Below are positions 18,801-25,369 of a DNA stretch of 64,000 nucleotides, one piece after another. Each line of letters begins with the position of its first letter. The first letter of the stretch is position 1. Source of the DNA: Allochromatium tepidum (GTDB taxonomy: Bacteria > Pseudomonadota > Gammaproteobacteria > Chromatiales > Chromatiaceae). The stretch is taken from contig NZ_AP024563.1 in NCBI RefSeq assembly GCF_018409545.1, forward strand, positions 2,968,001 to 3,032,000, read 5' to 3'. The position numbers were made by a program, and so were the translations under genes. The notes under the pieces were generated by a model, which was not told the origin of the DNA, searched no databases, and saw nothing but the letters and a program-made list of their open reading frames with translations.

Positions 18801-19325
18801 CGCAAAGAGTTCGGCCGCTTCACGGTCGAGGGCGCCCAGCACGGCCTGGATGCGGGCGCGACCCAGTGCGCTGCCGAACAGCGCCTCGGCCTCGCGGCCA
18901 TGCTCGGCCAACAGGCTCTCGCCGCCGCTGACCAGGGCGTCGTGATCGAGGCCGAACAGCCGCTCGAACAGCGCCGCATCCACGCCATGCAGGAGATCGT
19001 TCAGCGCCTCGTCCGGGAGCACCCGGTTGTCAGCGTCGAGCAGGGTGTTGCGGCGTCCCTTGCGCCGGTAGACGTGCAGCTCGCGCCCCGAGGCCTCGCG
19101 CAGACGCCCGCCCACGCGCAGCTCGGAATGGCCGTGGACGAAGCTGTCCTGAGTGCGCTCGGGCACGCCATAGAGCAGCGCTTTGAGGGCGCGCAGGGCC
19201 GAACTCTTGCCGGCCTCGTTGAGGCCCAGGATCAGGTGCAGTCCCTCCTGACCGGCGCTGAGATCCAGACGTCGATCGGTGAAGGGGCCATAGGCGAGCA
19301 GATGCAGTTCGAGAAGCTTCATCAC
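15801..19325 (-). CDS. yhaN: SMC-like AAA ATPase YhaN
   Basis: 1174-residue RecN/SbcC-like ATPase. The N-terminal Walker A is GLNEAGKSSAL (near residue 35), then come several hundred residues of Ala/Arg/Glu/Leu-rich coiled coil. The C-terminal half-site has the ABC-type signature STGTRDQLYLALRLA, Walker B LPFIVDDILIQFDDER and the H-loop FTHHH. It works with the YhaO nuclease as an SbcCD-like complex on DNA ends. The start ATG overlaps the yhaO stop as ATGA, so the two are translationally coupled. The gene ends 88 bases from the IS66-type element and is itself intact. Confidence 0.9.
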   Translation of the reverse strand: MMKLLELHLLAYGPFTDRRLDLSAGQEGLHLILGLNEAGKSSALRALKALLYGVPERTQDSFVHGHSELRVGGRLREASGRELHVYRRKGRRNTLLDADNRVLPDEALNDLLHGVDAALFERLFGLDHDALVSGGESLLAEHGREAEALFGSALGRARIQAVLGALDREAAELFAPRAHKPVINSHLSRLNDLQRQLREASLSARHWDDARQERDRLQAELAGIEAQLATATARRHTLERLRRTLPGLARRARLREQLEALADAPQLPDDFGARCDSADHQRRLLREQQRTARARLAELTTKADAEPLSDALLAQGEAIDTLRERLGSHRKAAQDRPNLVAMANAQRELATRRLAAIRPELTLEDVESLRPLLDRRRQATELGGHREAVEKAVATASANLADTEQALAEARAALSEIAADPLDLEGLERAVQAARRAGDPDRTIADTEARLRLHAERCARELAALGLWTGDLAGLQGAPLPGEATLRRYAAEALSLDEEQRRLTEARVGSAAECRRLEQSLRTLQLAGAVPSEADLEQARDHRERGWQLLRGQWLEGRDVRAEAADYASGTPLPEAFESAMTQADALADRLRRESRRVHDQARDQAALETQTRARADLDAALEALNRRRQALEADWQALWRPCGIQPRSAGEMLDWLNRAQRLQERATAEDELRQTLETQRAERTRHLQALADRLDALASPVRPTTRPETLAPRLDQAEACLREGRRVQEQRRALSEKVATLQQQRQRLERALERARADRTAWQTGWATLTTDLGLPSTATPADVSDHLDAIAAILTCMDEVRRLEARIQGIDRDARQFAADTQARLESLAPDLLTAPVEISVPQLHQRLIRQREALSRRNALRTQADQTHIELGETEAALQATEETLAELCRLAGCTDPEALPAALERSRTYARLTEELRRVEDELIAGGDGLDLAALEQEAQGVETEAVVHEHLRLGRLIEQELQPRHTEALERRIHAERDFSAMTGADSAALLAEEAERTRAGLRSHTEHYVRLRLAARLLREAIEQFRRQNRDPILARAGAYFARLTGARFAAVESDFDDADQPILVGVRTNGERVRVAAMSTGTRDQLYLALRLAHLDRHLDSSPPLPFIVDDILIQFDDERARATLDVLADLSVRTQVILFTHHHRVVEQAQGLKEADRRVFVHTLNQ

Positions 19326-20581
19326 GGCTCACCGGGATCGAGCAGTCGCGCCAACAGCAACTCCTGCGCCTCGGCGAGACTGTGGCGCAAAAAGGCCGGC
19401 GACCCCGGATCGCACGGCTCATCGCCGCGGCGGATCTCGGGCGGAAGCTTCGCGGCCAGATCGGAGAACTCCGCACTCAACCGCTCCAGCCGCTCGTCGT
19501 CGAGTTCCAGGTCGCGGATCACGCTCAGCAGACTGCCGAACGCCTCGTCCCGAATCAGGCGCTCGGCGGCCGACGGCTCGCGGCGGGTCTCGATCAGCAC
19601 CTTTTCCAGCCACATCGCTTCGCCGCCGAGCGCGTTGGCCAGGGCGCGACAGTCGTTGATCACATGATCCTGAACGGCTTGCAGACGTGAATGGACCGCA
19701 CAGACGCCGGCAAAGCGCAACCGCACCGCCGCCAGCCGTCCATCCGCCGACTCCAGCGCCGCACTCAACCGCTGTTCGGCACGCGCATAGACCTCTTCCA
19801 GACTCGCCACCGCGCTCAGATCCACCCGACAGTCGAACCAGCGCGCCACATCCAGCGCTCGCAGCTCGACCCGTTGCACGCGCTCGTCCTCGACCTCGAC
19901 CAGGCAACAGCCCTTGGGTCCGGTCTCGCGCGCGTGCCGCCCCTGGAGATTGCCCGGAAAGACGATCCAGGGCGACTCGTCGACGATTTCATGCCGATGC
20001 ACATGCCCGAGCGCCCAGTAGTCATAGCCGAGCGTGCGCAGACCATCGCGCGAGCAGGGCGCATAGGTGTCATGATCGGGACGCCCGTCGAGCGAGGTAT
20101 GCAATAGTCCAATATTGAACAGCCCCGAACAGGGGGCCGGATAGGCGCGTGTCAGATCCTCACTGACGGCACGGGAGGCGAAGCCCTGACCATGCACCGC
20201 GAAGCCGAGATCCTCGCGGACCTGGGTCTCCGGGGCGCGGGTGGCGAACAGATGGACGTTTGCGGGCAAGCGCAGCCGGCGGGTGATCTGGCTGACGGCA
20301 TCATGATTGCCGGTCACTGCGAAGACGGGAATGTCCGCCGCGCGCAGTCGTTCCATCTGGCGGGCGAAGAACAATCCGGTGTTGTAGTCCTTCCAGTCGC
20401 CGTCGTAGAGATCGCCGGCCAGCAGCACCGCCGTGACCGCTTCATCGAGCGCCAGATCGACCAGCGACTCCAGCGCCCGGCGCGTGGCCCCGCGCAAGGC
20501 TTCGACCGGCGCCCCCTCATAGCGCTCCAGGCCGCGTAACGGGCTGTCGAGATGAATGTCTGCCGCGTGGATGAATTTCAC
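19322..20581 (-). CDS. yhaO: DNA repair exonuclease YhaO, metallophosphoesterase
   Basis: 419 residues from the GTG at 20581 (VKFIHAADIHLDSPL), with an AAGGGA about 10 bases upstream. Calcineurin-like phosphoesterase motifs are complete: DIH (Asp-x-His), AGDLYDGDW, GNHD in FAVTGNHDAVS, and GHVHRHEI. It is homologous to SbcD/Mre11, the Mn-dependent nuclease subunit, and pairs with YhaN downstream through an ATGA overlap. It is the promoter-proximal gene of the pair. The 260 bases upstream hold only remnants. Confidence 0.9.
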   Translation of the reverse strand: MKFIHAADIHLDSPLRGLERYEGAPVEALRGATRRALESLVDLALDEAVTAVLLAGDLYDGDWKDYNTGLFFARQMERLRAADIPVFAVTGNHDAVSQITRRLRLPANVHLFATRAPETQVREDLGFAVHGQGFASRAVSEDLTRAYPAPCSGLFNIGLLHTSLDGRPDHDTYAPCSRDGLRTLGYDYWALGHVHRHEIVDESPWIVFPGNLQGRHARETGPKGCCLVEVEDERVQRVELRALDVARWFDCRVDLSAVASLEEVYARAEQRLSAALESADGRLAAVRLRFAGVCAVHSRLQAVQDHVINDCRALANALGGEAMWLEKVLIETRREPSAAERLIRDEAFGSLLSVIRDLELDDERLERLSAEFSDLAAKLPPEIRRGDEPCDPGSPAFLRHSLAEAQELLLARLLDPGEP

Positions 20582-20842
20582 GGTCGATCGCGTCCCTTGA
20601 TGTGGCAGCAATGATCGAACTGTGCATGAGCGGCGGCGTGGCGGTCAAGCCGGCCGCCGCGACCTTGACGTCTCTGGCCTGCAAGCACTGAACCGTTCCA
20701 GCCACTGCTGTCGGCCAGCCAGCGGCATGCCCGTGCAGGACGCGCGAGATCCCGAATCGTTGGGCCGCGTCCTTGATGGGTAAACCCAGCTCGCCAAGGC
20801 ATCGTCGCGCCGCCGTTCACCGAGATGCGGGGGATATTTCAT
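20582..20842. other. Degenerate region upstream of yhaO
   Basis: No intact gene. On the minus strand a short stretch reads LGELGLPIKDAAQRFGISR, which resembles the helix-turn-helix of a transposase, but it is followed by sequence with no recognisable domain. Probably an old insertion remnant. The yhaO promoter must lie here, but I cannot point to clear hexamers. Confidence 0.3.
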
Positions 20843-20894
20843 AACCCAAGTTGCCACCCACCGAGACTCAGAAAAGTAAATTGAGGCTACAGGC
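20843..20894. repeat. 52-bp direct repeat, copy 1
   Basis: Starts AACCCAAGTTGCC and ends CTACAGGC. It matches 23348-23399 without gaps at 45 of 52 positions and in the same orientation. The two copies bracket the 2.4-kb island of broken genes. On the minus strand both read ACSLN-x-LF-x-VS-x-GGNLG, so they may be the tail of a transposase gene plus an IS end. Confidence 0.7.
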
Positions 20895-20994
20895 CGGGAT
20901 GAAGAAAGCCGTCTTGAGTTCGAATCCGGCGGCGGTCACGCTATGGATATGTTTGGGCAACAGGCGTTCGAGCAAACTGCCGGTGGTTTCAAAG
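20868..20994 (-). pseudogene. C-terminal fragment of a transposase-like protein
   Basis: Reading the minus strand into the repeat, the frame gives LLERLLPKHIHSVTAAGFELK and ends CSLNLLF. The IHSVTxxGFELK pattern is seen at the C-termini of DDE transposases. The N-terminal part is absent: the frame enters directly from the end of the IS256-type element at 20995. I cannot name the IS family with confidence. Confidence 0.4.
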
Positions 20995-21871
20995 TTGTGT
21001 ATCTTTCTTTCTGTAAATTCCGTTCCGTCGTACTGACGTGGCGGTGGCGGGAGGTCCGGCGCCAAGACATTGAGAAAGGAGTAGAAGTCCCCATGGCGAT
21101 GCGAGTCGAAACGAACCCTCTGGAAGCGGCCTATGCGGTGTTGCTTGAGCATGGGTTGGACGGCGCCGGTGAAGCGCTGCGCATCCTCGTCAATGCAGCG
21201 GCCAAGATCGAGCGAAGCGAGTTTCTCGGCGCCAAGCCCTACGAGCGAACAGCGAGTCGGCGCGATGACGCCAACGGGTTCAAGCCCAAGACCCTGCTGA
21301 CCCGGTTCGGTGAAGTGACCTTTGAGGTGCCGCAAGTGCGTTCCGGTGAGTTTTATCCCTCGGCTCTCGACAAAGGCACCCGCACCGAACAGGCGGTGAA
21401 TCTCGCGCTCGCCGAGATGTACGTCCAAGGGGTCTCCACCCGACGGGTGATCGAGGTGCTGCAGCGGCTCTTGGGTGAGGCGCCTTATCTCTTCTTGGAC
21501 GCCCGTTAATAGAACCGAGGCCGATCGACTGTGGCGGGAGGCGCTTACCCAATGGCGTAAAGACCATCCCAAGCTCGTCCAGTGGGCCGAGGCAGCGATC
21601 CCGGACAGTCTCACTGTGTTCGACTTTCCCGCTGAGCACCGCGTGCGGCTGCGCACCACCAATGGTTTGGAACGGATCAACCGCGCGCTCCGACGACGGA
21701 CTCGGGTGGCCGGCATCTTTCCGAACCCCGAGTCTTGCCTGCGCCTGGTCTCGGCTCTGCTCGCCGAACTCGACGACGAGTGGATGACCGGCAAGGTCTA
21801 TCTCAACCTCAACCCGTAACCCCGGCGTCATGACACCCGCCACGAAAATTTACAGAAAAGAGGTTGCACAA
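20995..21871. mobile_element. Internally deleted IS256-family element
   Basis: 877 bp bounded by related 25-base inverted repeats, TTGTG...TTTCTGTAAATT at 20995-21019 and its complement at 21847-21871 (20 of 25 positions match). IS256 elements are about 1.3 kb, so roughly 450 bp have been lost from the middle of the transposase. The flanking bases show no 8-9 base target duplication. The ends are kept, so a full-length relative could still mobilise it. Its right end lies inside a DNA methyltransferase gene. Confidence 0.8.
21093..21819 (+). pseudogene. IS256-type (mutator) transposase, internal deletion
   Basis: From the ATG at 21093 the first part covers the N-terminal region up to GEAPYLFLDAR, where the first catalytic Asp lies, and stops at once. 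A second frame at 21475-21819 resumes with EADRLWREALTQWRKDHP and includes TNGLERINRALRRRTRVAGIF with the catalytic Glu. About 150 residues between them, including the second catalytic Asp, are missing. The junction is near 21507. The protein cannot be active. Confidence 0.85.
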
Positions 21872-22616
21872 TCGTTGGCCCCCACCAAATGCGCCCTTCG
21901 GAGTCCAACTCTCGAAGCCGATCTTCTGAGATTCTCCAGTAGCGTCCTGGAGGCGGCGCAAACGTTCGACCTGTGGGGCCGGTGATCGAATATTGCCCCT
22001 TCGAGTATGGCTTATTCGCATACGGGTCGCCCGGCAACCACGGCCCACGCTCGTCGTTGTCAGGATTTGAATAAATTGAGTTGGCTTCCTCTGATCTTGG
22101 CAATTTGATTGGCGTCCATTCCGAGTTTTTCGAATACACGTAGATGTAGTCGTGATCGACCGAAAACTGACGTGCCGAATTTCTTGGCGAGTCGGCTTTC
22201 TCCCAAATCAGTGAAGCAACGAAATTCCGCCGCCCAAACACCTCATCCATGACGACCTTCAAATAATGCCCCTCGTTGTCGTCGATCGTGACCCAGATCG
22301 ACCCGTCCTCGGCGAGCAGATCGCGCAACAGCTCCAGACGCGGATAGATCATCGACAACCACTGACTGTGCTCCAGATTGTCGTCGTAATGCTCGAAGGC
22401 ACTCTTGGTGTTGTACGGCGGATCGATGAAGATGCACTTGACCCGCCCCGCGCAAAACGGCAACAGCGCCTTGAGCGCCTCCAGATTGTCGCCCTGAATG
22501 AGCCAGTTGTCGGCGTCCGGGTCGCCGTGGACGGACTGCGTTTCCAGCAATCGATAGGACACGCGCCGCACGGCACGCTTGGCCTCGGCATCGCCGAGCC
22601 AGGTCAGTTGGGGCAT
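21872..22616 (-). pseudogene. Type III restriction-modification methyltransferase (Mod), N-terminal part
   Basis: 248 residues from [17 protein letters not shown]. The adenine-methyltransferase motif IV FIDPPYNT (Asp65-Tyr68) is intact, followed by AEDGSIWVTIDDNEGHYLK and the target-recognition start. The frame then runs into the right end of the IS256-type element. In beta-class Mod proteins the AdoMet-binding FxGxG motif lies near the C-terminus, so it is lost and the enzyme should be dead. No res helicase-nuclease gene is in the window. On the far side of the element the sequence is unrelated, so a deletion accompanied or followed the insertion. Confidence 0.85.
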
Positions 22617-22772
22617 CTTCGGTCGTTCCAGTCCTGATGATTCGAGAGCACGAGCTGCTTGACCTCACCGAAGGCCGCCTCCCGCGCATTGGAGTTCACG
22701 GCGACAGTATATCGACTCAGTCGCCCGCCCATCATGCTAAACTTGCCCAACTGCATGTACAGGTTTCTCACC

Positions 22773-23039
22773 ATGAAAGTCGTCACCTACTCCTATGCCC
22801 GCAATGCCCTGAAATCCGTCCTCGACGACGTGCTTCAGGATGCGGACGTAACCATCATCAGCCGCCGCGATGCCCAAGGCGATGCGGTCGTCATGTCGCT
22901 CGACTACTACAACAGTCTGATGGAGACCCTGCACCTGCTGTCGACGCCCGCCAACGCTGCCGCCCTGGAGCGCGCAATCCGACAGGATCGGGAAGGGCAG
23001 GCGCAGCCACGCACCCTGCTCGACGCCGACGGGGACTGA
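22773..23039 (+). CDS. YefM-type antitoxin
   Basis: 88 residues, [20 protein letters not shown], the Phd/YefM N-terminal DNA-binding fold. [27 protein letters not shown] is the family core, and a disordered C-terminal tail would bind the toxin. Two bases separate its stop from the GTG of the YoeB-like gene. It would neutralise YoeB-type mRNA interferases and repress its own promoter. The antitoxin looks intact although the toxin is altered. Confidence 0.87.
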   Translation: MKVVTYSYARNALKSVLDDVLQDADVTIISRRDAQGDAVVMSLDYYNSLMETLHLLSTPANAAALERAIRQDREGQAQPRTLLDADGD

Positions 23040-23041
23040 AC

Positions 23042-23389
23042 GTGCGCGCGATCCAGTTCGTCCCGGATGCCTGGGACGCCTATCTGTACTGGCAACAGCA
23101 GGATCGTAAAACGCTCAAGCGCCTCAACGCACTCATCCTTGATGCCGCGCGTGAACCCTTCGCCGGGATCGGCAAGCCCGAACCACTGCGCGGCAACCTC
23201 TCCGGCTATTGGTCACGTCGAATCGACGATACCCATCGCCTGGTCTATCGCGCCACCGACACCGCGCTGAATTCGGCACTTCACGCCCACAGGTGTCAAG
23301 GTGCTCAATCCATGGGATGCTGCCGCCTAGCGCGCGTCGGATACATTAACCCAAGTTGCCGCCCTCTGAGACTCGGAAGAGGAAATTGA
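23042..23389 (+). CDS. YoeB/Txe-like toxin with foreign C-terminus
   Basis: Starts at GTG 23042. Residues 1-76 match Yoe[25 protein letters not shown], then [17 protein letters not shown] and [12 protein letters not shown]. Normal YoeB ends about 8 residues later with the catalytic His-Tyr (ISCRYHY-like). Here the frame instead enters 39 unrelated residues ([13 protein letters not shown]...) and reaches 115 residues. The switch is at about 23268, where a second frame begins to read a VapC tail. The catalytic terminal His and Tyr are missing, so ribosome-dependent mRNA cleavage is doubtful. The yefM overlap arrangement is otherwise standard. Confidence 0.75.
   Translation: MRAIQFVPDAWDAYLYWQQQDRKTLKRLNALILDAAREPFAGIGKPEPLRGNLSGYWSRRIDDTHRLVYRATDTALNSALHAHRCQGAQSMGCCRLARVGYINPSCRPLRLGRGN
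23271..23330 (+). pseudogene. VapC C-terminal remnant
   Basis: In a frame different from the toxin above, these bases read [18 protein letters not shown] followed by TAG. This is the classic end of a VapC PIN toxin (RHFxPTGVxVLNPW). An in-frame TGA at 23268-23270 marks the upstream limit. It appears to be the 3' end of a lost vapBC module joined to yoeB by deletion. Confidence 0.65.
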
Positions 23390-23399
23390 GACTACAGGC
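23348..23399. repeat. 52-bp direct repeat, copy 2
   Basis: Partner of 20843-20894, same orientation, 7 mismatches and no gap. The sequence before and after differs between copies, so the repeat itself is the mobile or recombining unit, perhaps the end of an IS. Confidence 0.7.
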
Positions 23400-23410
23400 G
23401 TTTTCAATAG

Positions 23411-23608
23411 CCGCGCGCGCACGTTCAACAACGGCTTCCCGCGCGGCTATCTCATCCGGCGCACGGGGTCGTTCACAACGTCCAGACGCCCGAGGGTACG
23501 GTCGCAGGCATTTCACATCGCTATTGCCGTCTGCTGCAACGCGCCGACGGCTATGGCTACACCCTTCAACCCAAACCTGTAACGGAGGACGCGAGATGGG
23601 CCGCCTAA
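23411..23608 (+). pseudogene. C-terminal fragment of an unknown protein
   Basis: An open frame ends with the coherent stretch HNVQTPEGTVAGISHRYCRL followed by LQRADGYGYTLQPKPVTEDARWAA and TAA. The composition is protein-like and unlike the other two frames. There is no start codon with a ribosome-binding site, and the frame begins at a stop just after the repeat. I do not recognise the family; it looks like a 65-residue tail of a lost gene. Confidence 0.35.
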
Positions 23609-23635
23609 CCGCGCTACGTGCGGTGCGCTATCCCT

Positions 23636-23656
23636 CCCCGCCGGTCAAGGACGGGG
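23636..23656 (+). repeat. IS200/IS605-like end hairpin
   Basis: CCCCGCC-ggtcaa-GGaCGGGG forms a 7-bp stem with one bulged A, followed by TTTCTCGC. Hairpins of this shape followed by GGTTT are typical of the right ends of IS200/IS605 elements with TnpB. No tnpA or tnpB is present, so it would be a solo end just upstream of the thioesterase gene. Confidence 0.4.
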
Positions 23657-23673
23657 TTTCTCGCACAAGACTG

Positions 23674-24090
23674 ATGAATCCAAGCCAAATCCGGGACTTT
23701 TTCCGTAACGACCGTTTCGCCGCCCATGTCGGCATCGAGTTGCTGGAGGTCGGGCCGGGGCGTGCGCGCGCTCAGTTGCTGATCGACGACCGGCATCTGA
23801 ACGCCGTCGGCGTGGCGCATGGCGCGGCCATCTTCAGTCTGGCCGATCTGGTGTTCGCGGTCGCTTCCAACTCACATGGCACGGTCGCGCTCGGCGTGAA
23901 CGTCTCGGTCTCCTTCATGAAGGCGGCGCGGCGCGGGTTGCTGATCGCCGAGGCCGAGGAGGTCTCGATCAATCCCAAGCTCGCGACCTATGTGATCCGC
24001 GTCAGCGACGAGGCCGGTCAAGCCGTGGCGCTGATGCAGGGCACCGTCTATCGCAAACAGGAGGCGCTCGATGACTACATCGGTCGTTGA
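23674..24090 (+). CDS. PaaI-type hotdog thioesterase
   Basis: 138 residues from the ATG at 23674. The hotdog-fold pattern is visible: HVGIELLEVGPGRARAQLLI, then the catalytic-region motif NAVGVAHGAAIFSLADLVFAVASN, then ALGVNVSVSFMKAARRG. PaaI-type enzymes hydrolyse aryl- or acyl-CoA thioesters in the cytoplasm. The gene overlaps the next gene by 20 bases, so they form a unit. Its promoter region lies against IS debris ending at 23656, which may have replaced native control. Confidence 0.88.
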   Translation: MNPSQIRDFFRNDRFAAHVGIELLEVGPGRARAQLLIDDRHLNAVGVAHGAAIFSLADLVFAVASNSHGTVALGVNVSVSFMKAARRGLLIAEAEEVSINPKLATYVIRVSDEAGQAVALMQGTVYRKQEALDDYIGR

Positions 24091-24910
24091 CGGATATGCG
24101 CCCGACGCCGGACCTGAGCCGCTGGACGACGTGGAGACCGAGACCGAAGCCCGCGAGCCGGTCGCCTTCGGTCTGATCGTCGTCGGCGACGAGGTGCTCA
24201 ACGGTGCGCGCATCGACGGGCATCTGCCCGCCTTCAAGCGCCTGATCGGCGAGCGCGGTCATAGCCTGGCCCGCTACTGGATGCTCCCCGACGACCCGGA
24301 CGTGCTGACGGCGCATCTGCGCTTCTCGATGGGACGGCCCGAGCCGGTGTTCGTCTGCGGCGGCATCGGCGCGACCCCGGACGATCACACCCGCGCCTGT
24401 GCGGCGGCAGCGGCGCATGTCGAGCTGGTGCGCCATCCCGAAGCGGCGCAACTGATCGAGGACAAGTTCGGCGAGTCGGCCTATCCGCATCGCATCCTCA
24501 TGGCCGATCTGCCGGCGGGGGCGGATCTGGTGCCCAACCCGGTCAACCGGATGCCGGGGTTCACGCTGGCGCGGCACTGGTTTCTGCCCGGATTCCCGAA
24601 GATGGCCCGGCCGATGGCCGAATGGGTGCTGGACCGGCACTTCGGGCGCTGCATCCCGATGCGCGAATCGGCGGTGCTGGTGCGCGGCGTGCCCGAGAGT
24701 CAATTGATCCCGCTGATGCGCCGCCTGACCCTGGAGTATCCCGAACTCAAGCACTTCAGCCTGCCGCACATGGGTCAGGATCCGCACATCCGGCTCGGTT
24801 TTCGCGGGCGCGATGGACTCGATGACGCCATGCGCGAGCTGCGTCAGGCACTCGAAGACTCGGCGATCGAGTACGTCGAGGCGCCGGTCGATGGAACGTC
24901 GGGGGACTGA
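24071..24910 (+). CDS. Molybdopterin-binding domain protein, CinA-like
   Basis: 279 residues with a MoaB/Mog-like domain: FGLIVVGDEVLNGARIDGH, WMLPDDPDVLTAHLRF and the binding motif FVCGGIGATPDDHTRACAAAA. The second half (GFPKMARPMAEWVLDRHF, LVRGVPESQLIPLMRRL) matches the middle part of CinA. The C-terminal nicotinamide deamidase domain of full CinA is absent. A pyrophosphatase acting on nucleotide or cofactor damage is plausible. The 30-residue N-terminal extension is acidic and poorly conserved in appearance. Confidence 0.8.
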   Translation: MTTSVVDGYAPDAGPEPLDDVETETEAREPVAFGLIVVGDEVLNGARIDGHLPAFKRLIGERGHSLARYWMLPDDPDVLTAHLRFSMGRPEPVFVCGGIGATPDDHTRACAAAAAHVELVRHPEAAQLIEDKFGESAYPHRILMADLPAGADLVPNPVNRMPGFTLARHWFLPGFPKMARPMAEWVLDRHFGRCIPMRESAVLVRGVPESQLIPLMRRLTLEYPELKHFSLPHMGQDPHIRLGFRGRDGLDDAMRELRQALEDSAIEYVEAPVDGTSGD

Positions 24911-24937
24911 ACGCCGGCCCCGCCCTCGGGACGCGGC

Positions 24938-25273
24938 TCAGGAATGCCCGCTGTCGCGATAGGCGCGCTGCATCCGGTTGAGCCTGTCGATGCGGCCTTC
25001 GCCCCGGAGTTCGGCGATGGCCTCGCTCAACGCCTGCCGCTGGGCACCGGCGAGCGCCGCGACGGTCGCCTCCTGACGGCGCACGACGCGAAGACGCTCG
25101 GCGTCCGACTCGGTGATGGGTTCATGCTCGGCGCATTCGACGATCGACTCGATCAGGACGCGGCGGCGCTTCTGTAGACGCTCGACCATGTCCCAGTCGT
25201 CGCCTTGAGCGGCAGGTTTCATCTGATCCGTCGCCGCGACCAGGTCGGTGATGAGATCCGTCAGATTGGCCAT
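24938..25273 (-). CDS. Small helical protein, FliT-like
   Basis: 111 residues from the ATG at 25273, with GGAGAT 7 bases upstream. Almost entirely helical and charged: LITDLVAATDQMKPAAQGDDWDMVERLQKRR, then a central EHEPITESDAERLRVV and a C-terminal amphipathic helix. The pattern of a short helix, then GDWDxVxxLxxRRxxL, resembles FliT-type flagellar chaperones, but no flagellar gene is nearby. It converges on the CinA-like gene and diverges from the efflux operon. Function uncertain. Confidence 0.5.
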   Translation of the reverse strand: MANLTDLITDLVAATDQMKPAAQGDDWDMVERLQKRRRVLIESIVECAEHEPITESDAERLRVVRRQEATVAALAGAQRQALSEAIAELRGEGRIDRLNRMQRAYRDSGHS

Positions 25274-25369
25274 CGATAATCTCCAGTTCAAACGGGTTCG
25301 GTGGTATCCGATCCGGGGGTGTCGGTTTAATATGCCGGCTTCGCCCACGGTCGACGAGGATCTCTTTCG

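Noticed and set aside
17898..19667. 589-codon open frame antisense to yhaN/yhaO
   Set aside because: It is antisense to Walker A and coiled-coil codons, lacks a ribosome-binding site, and is a composition artefact.
22604..22786. Small minus-strand frame upstream of mod ending DWNDRRCPN
   Set aside because: It could be the tail of a lost gene coupled to mod, but it lacks a ribosome-binding site and overlaps the antitoxin start on the other strand, so I did not list it.
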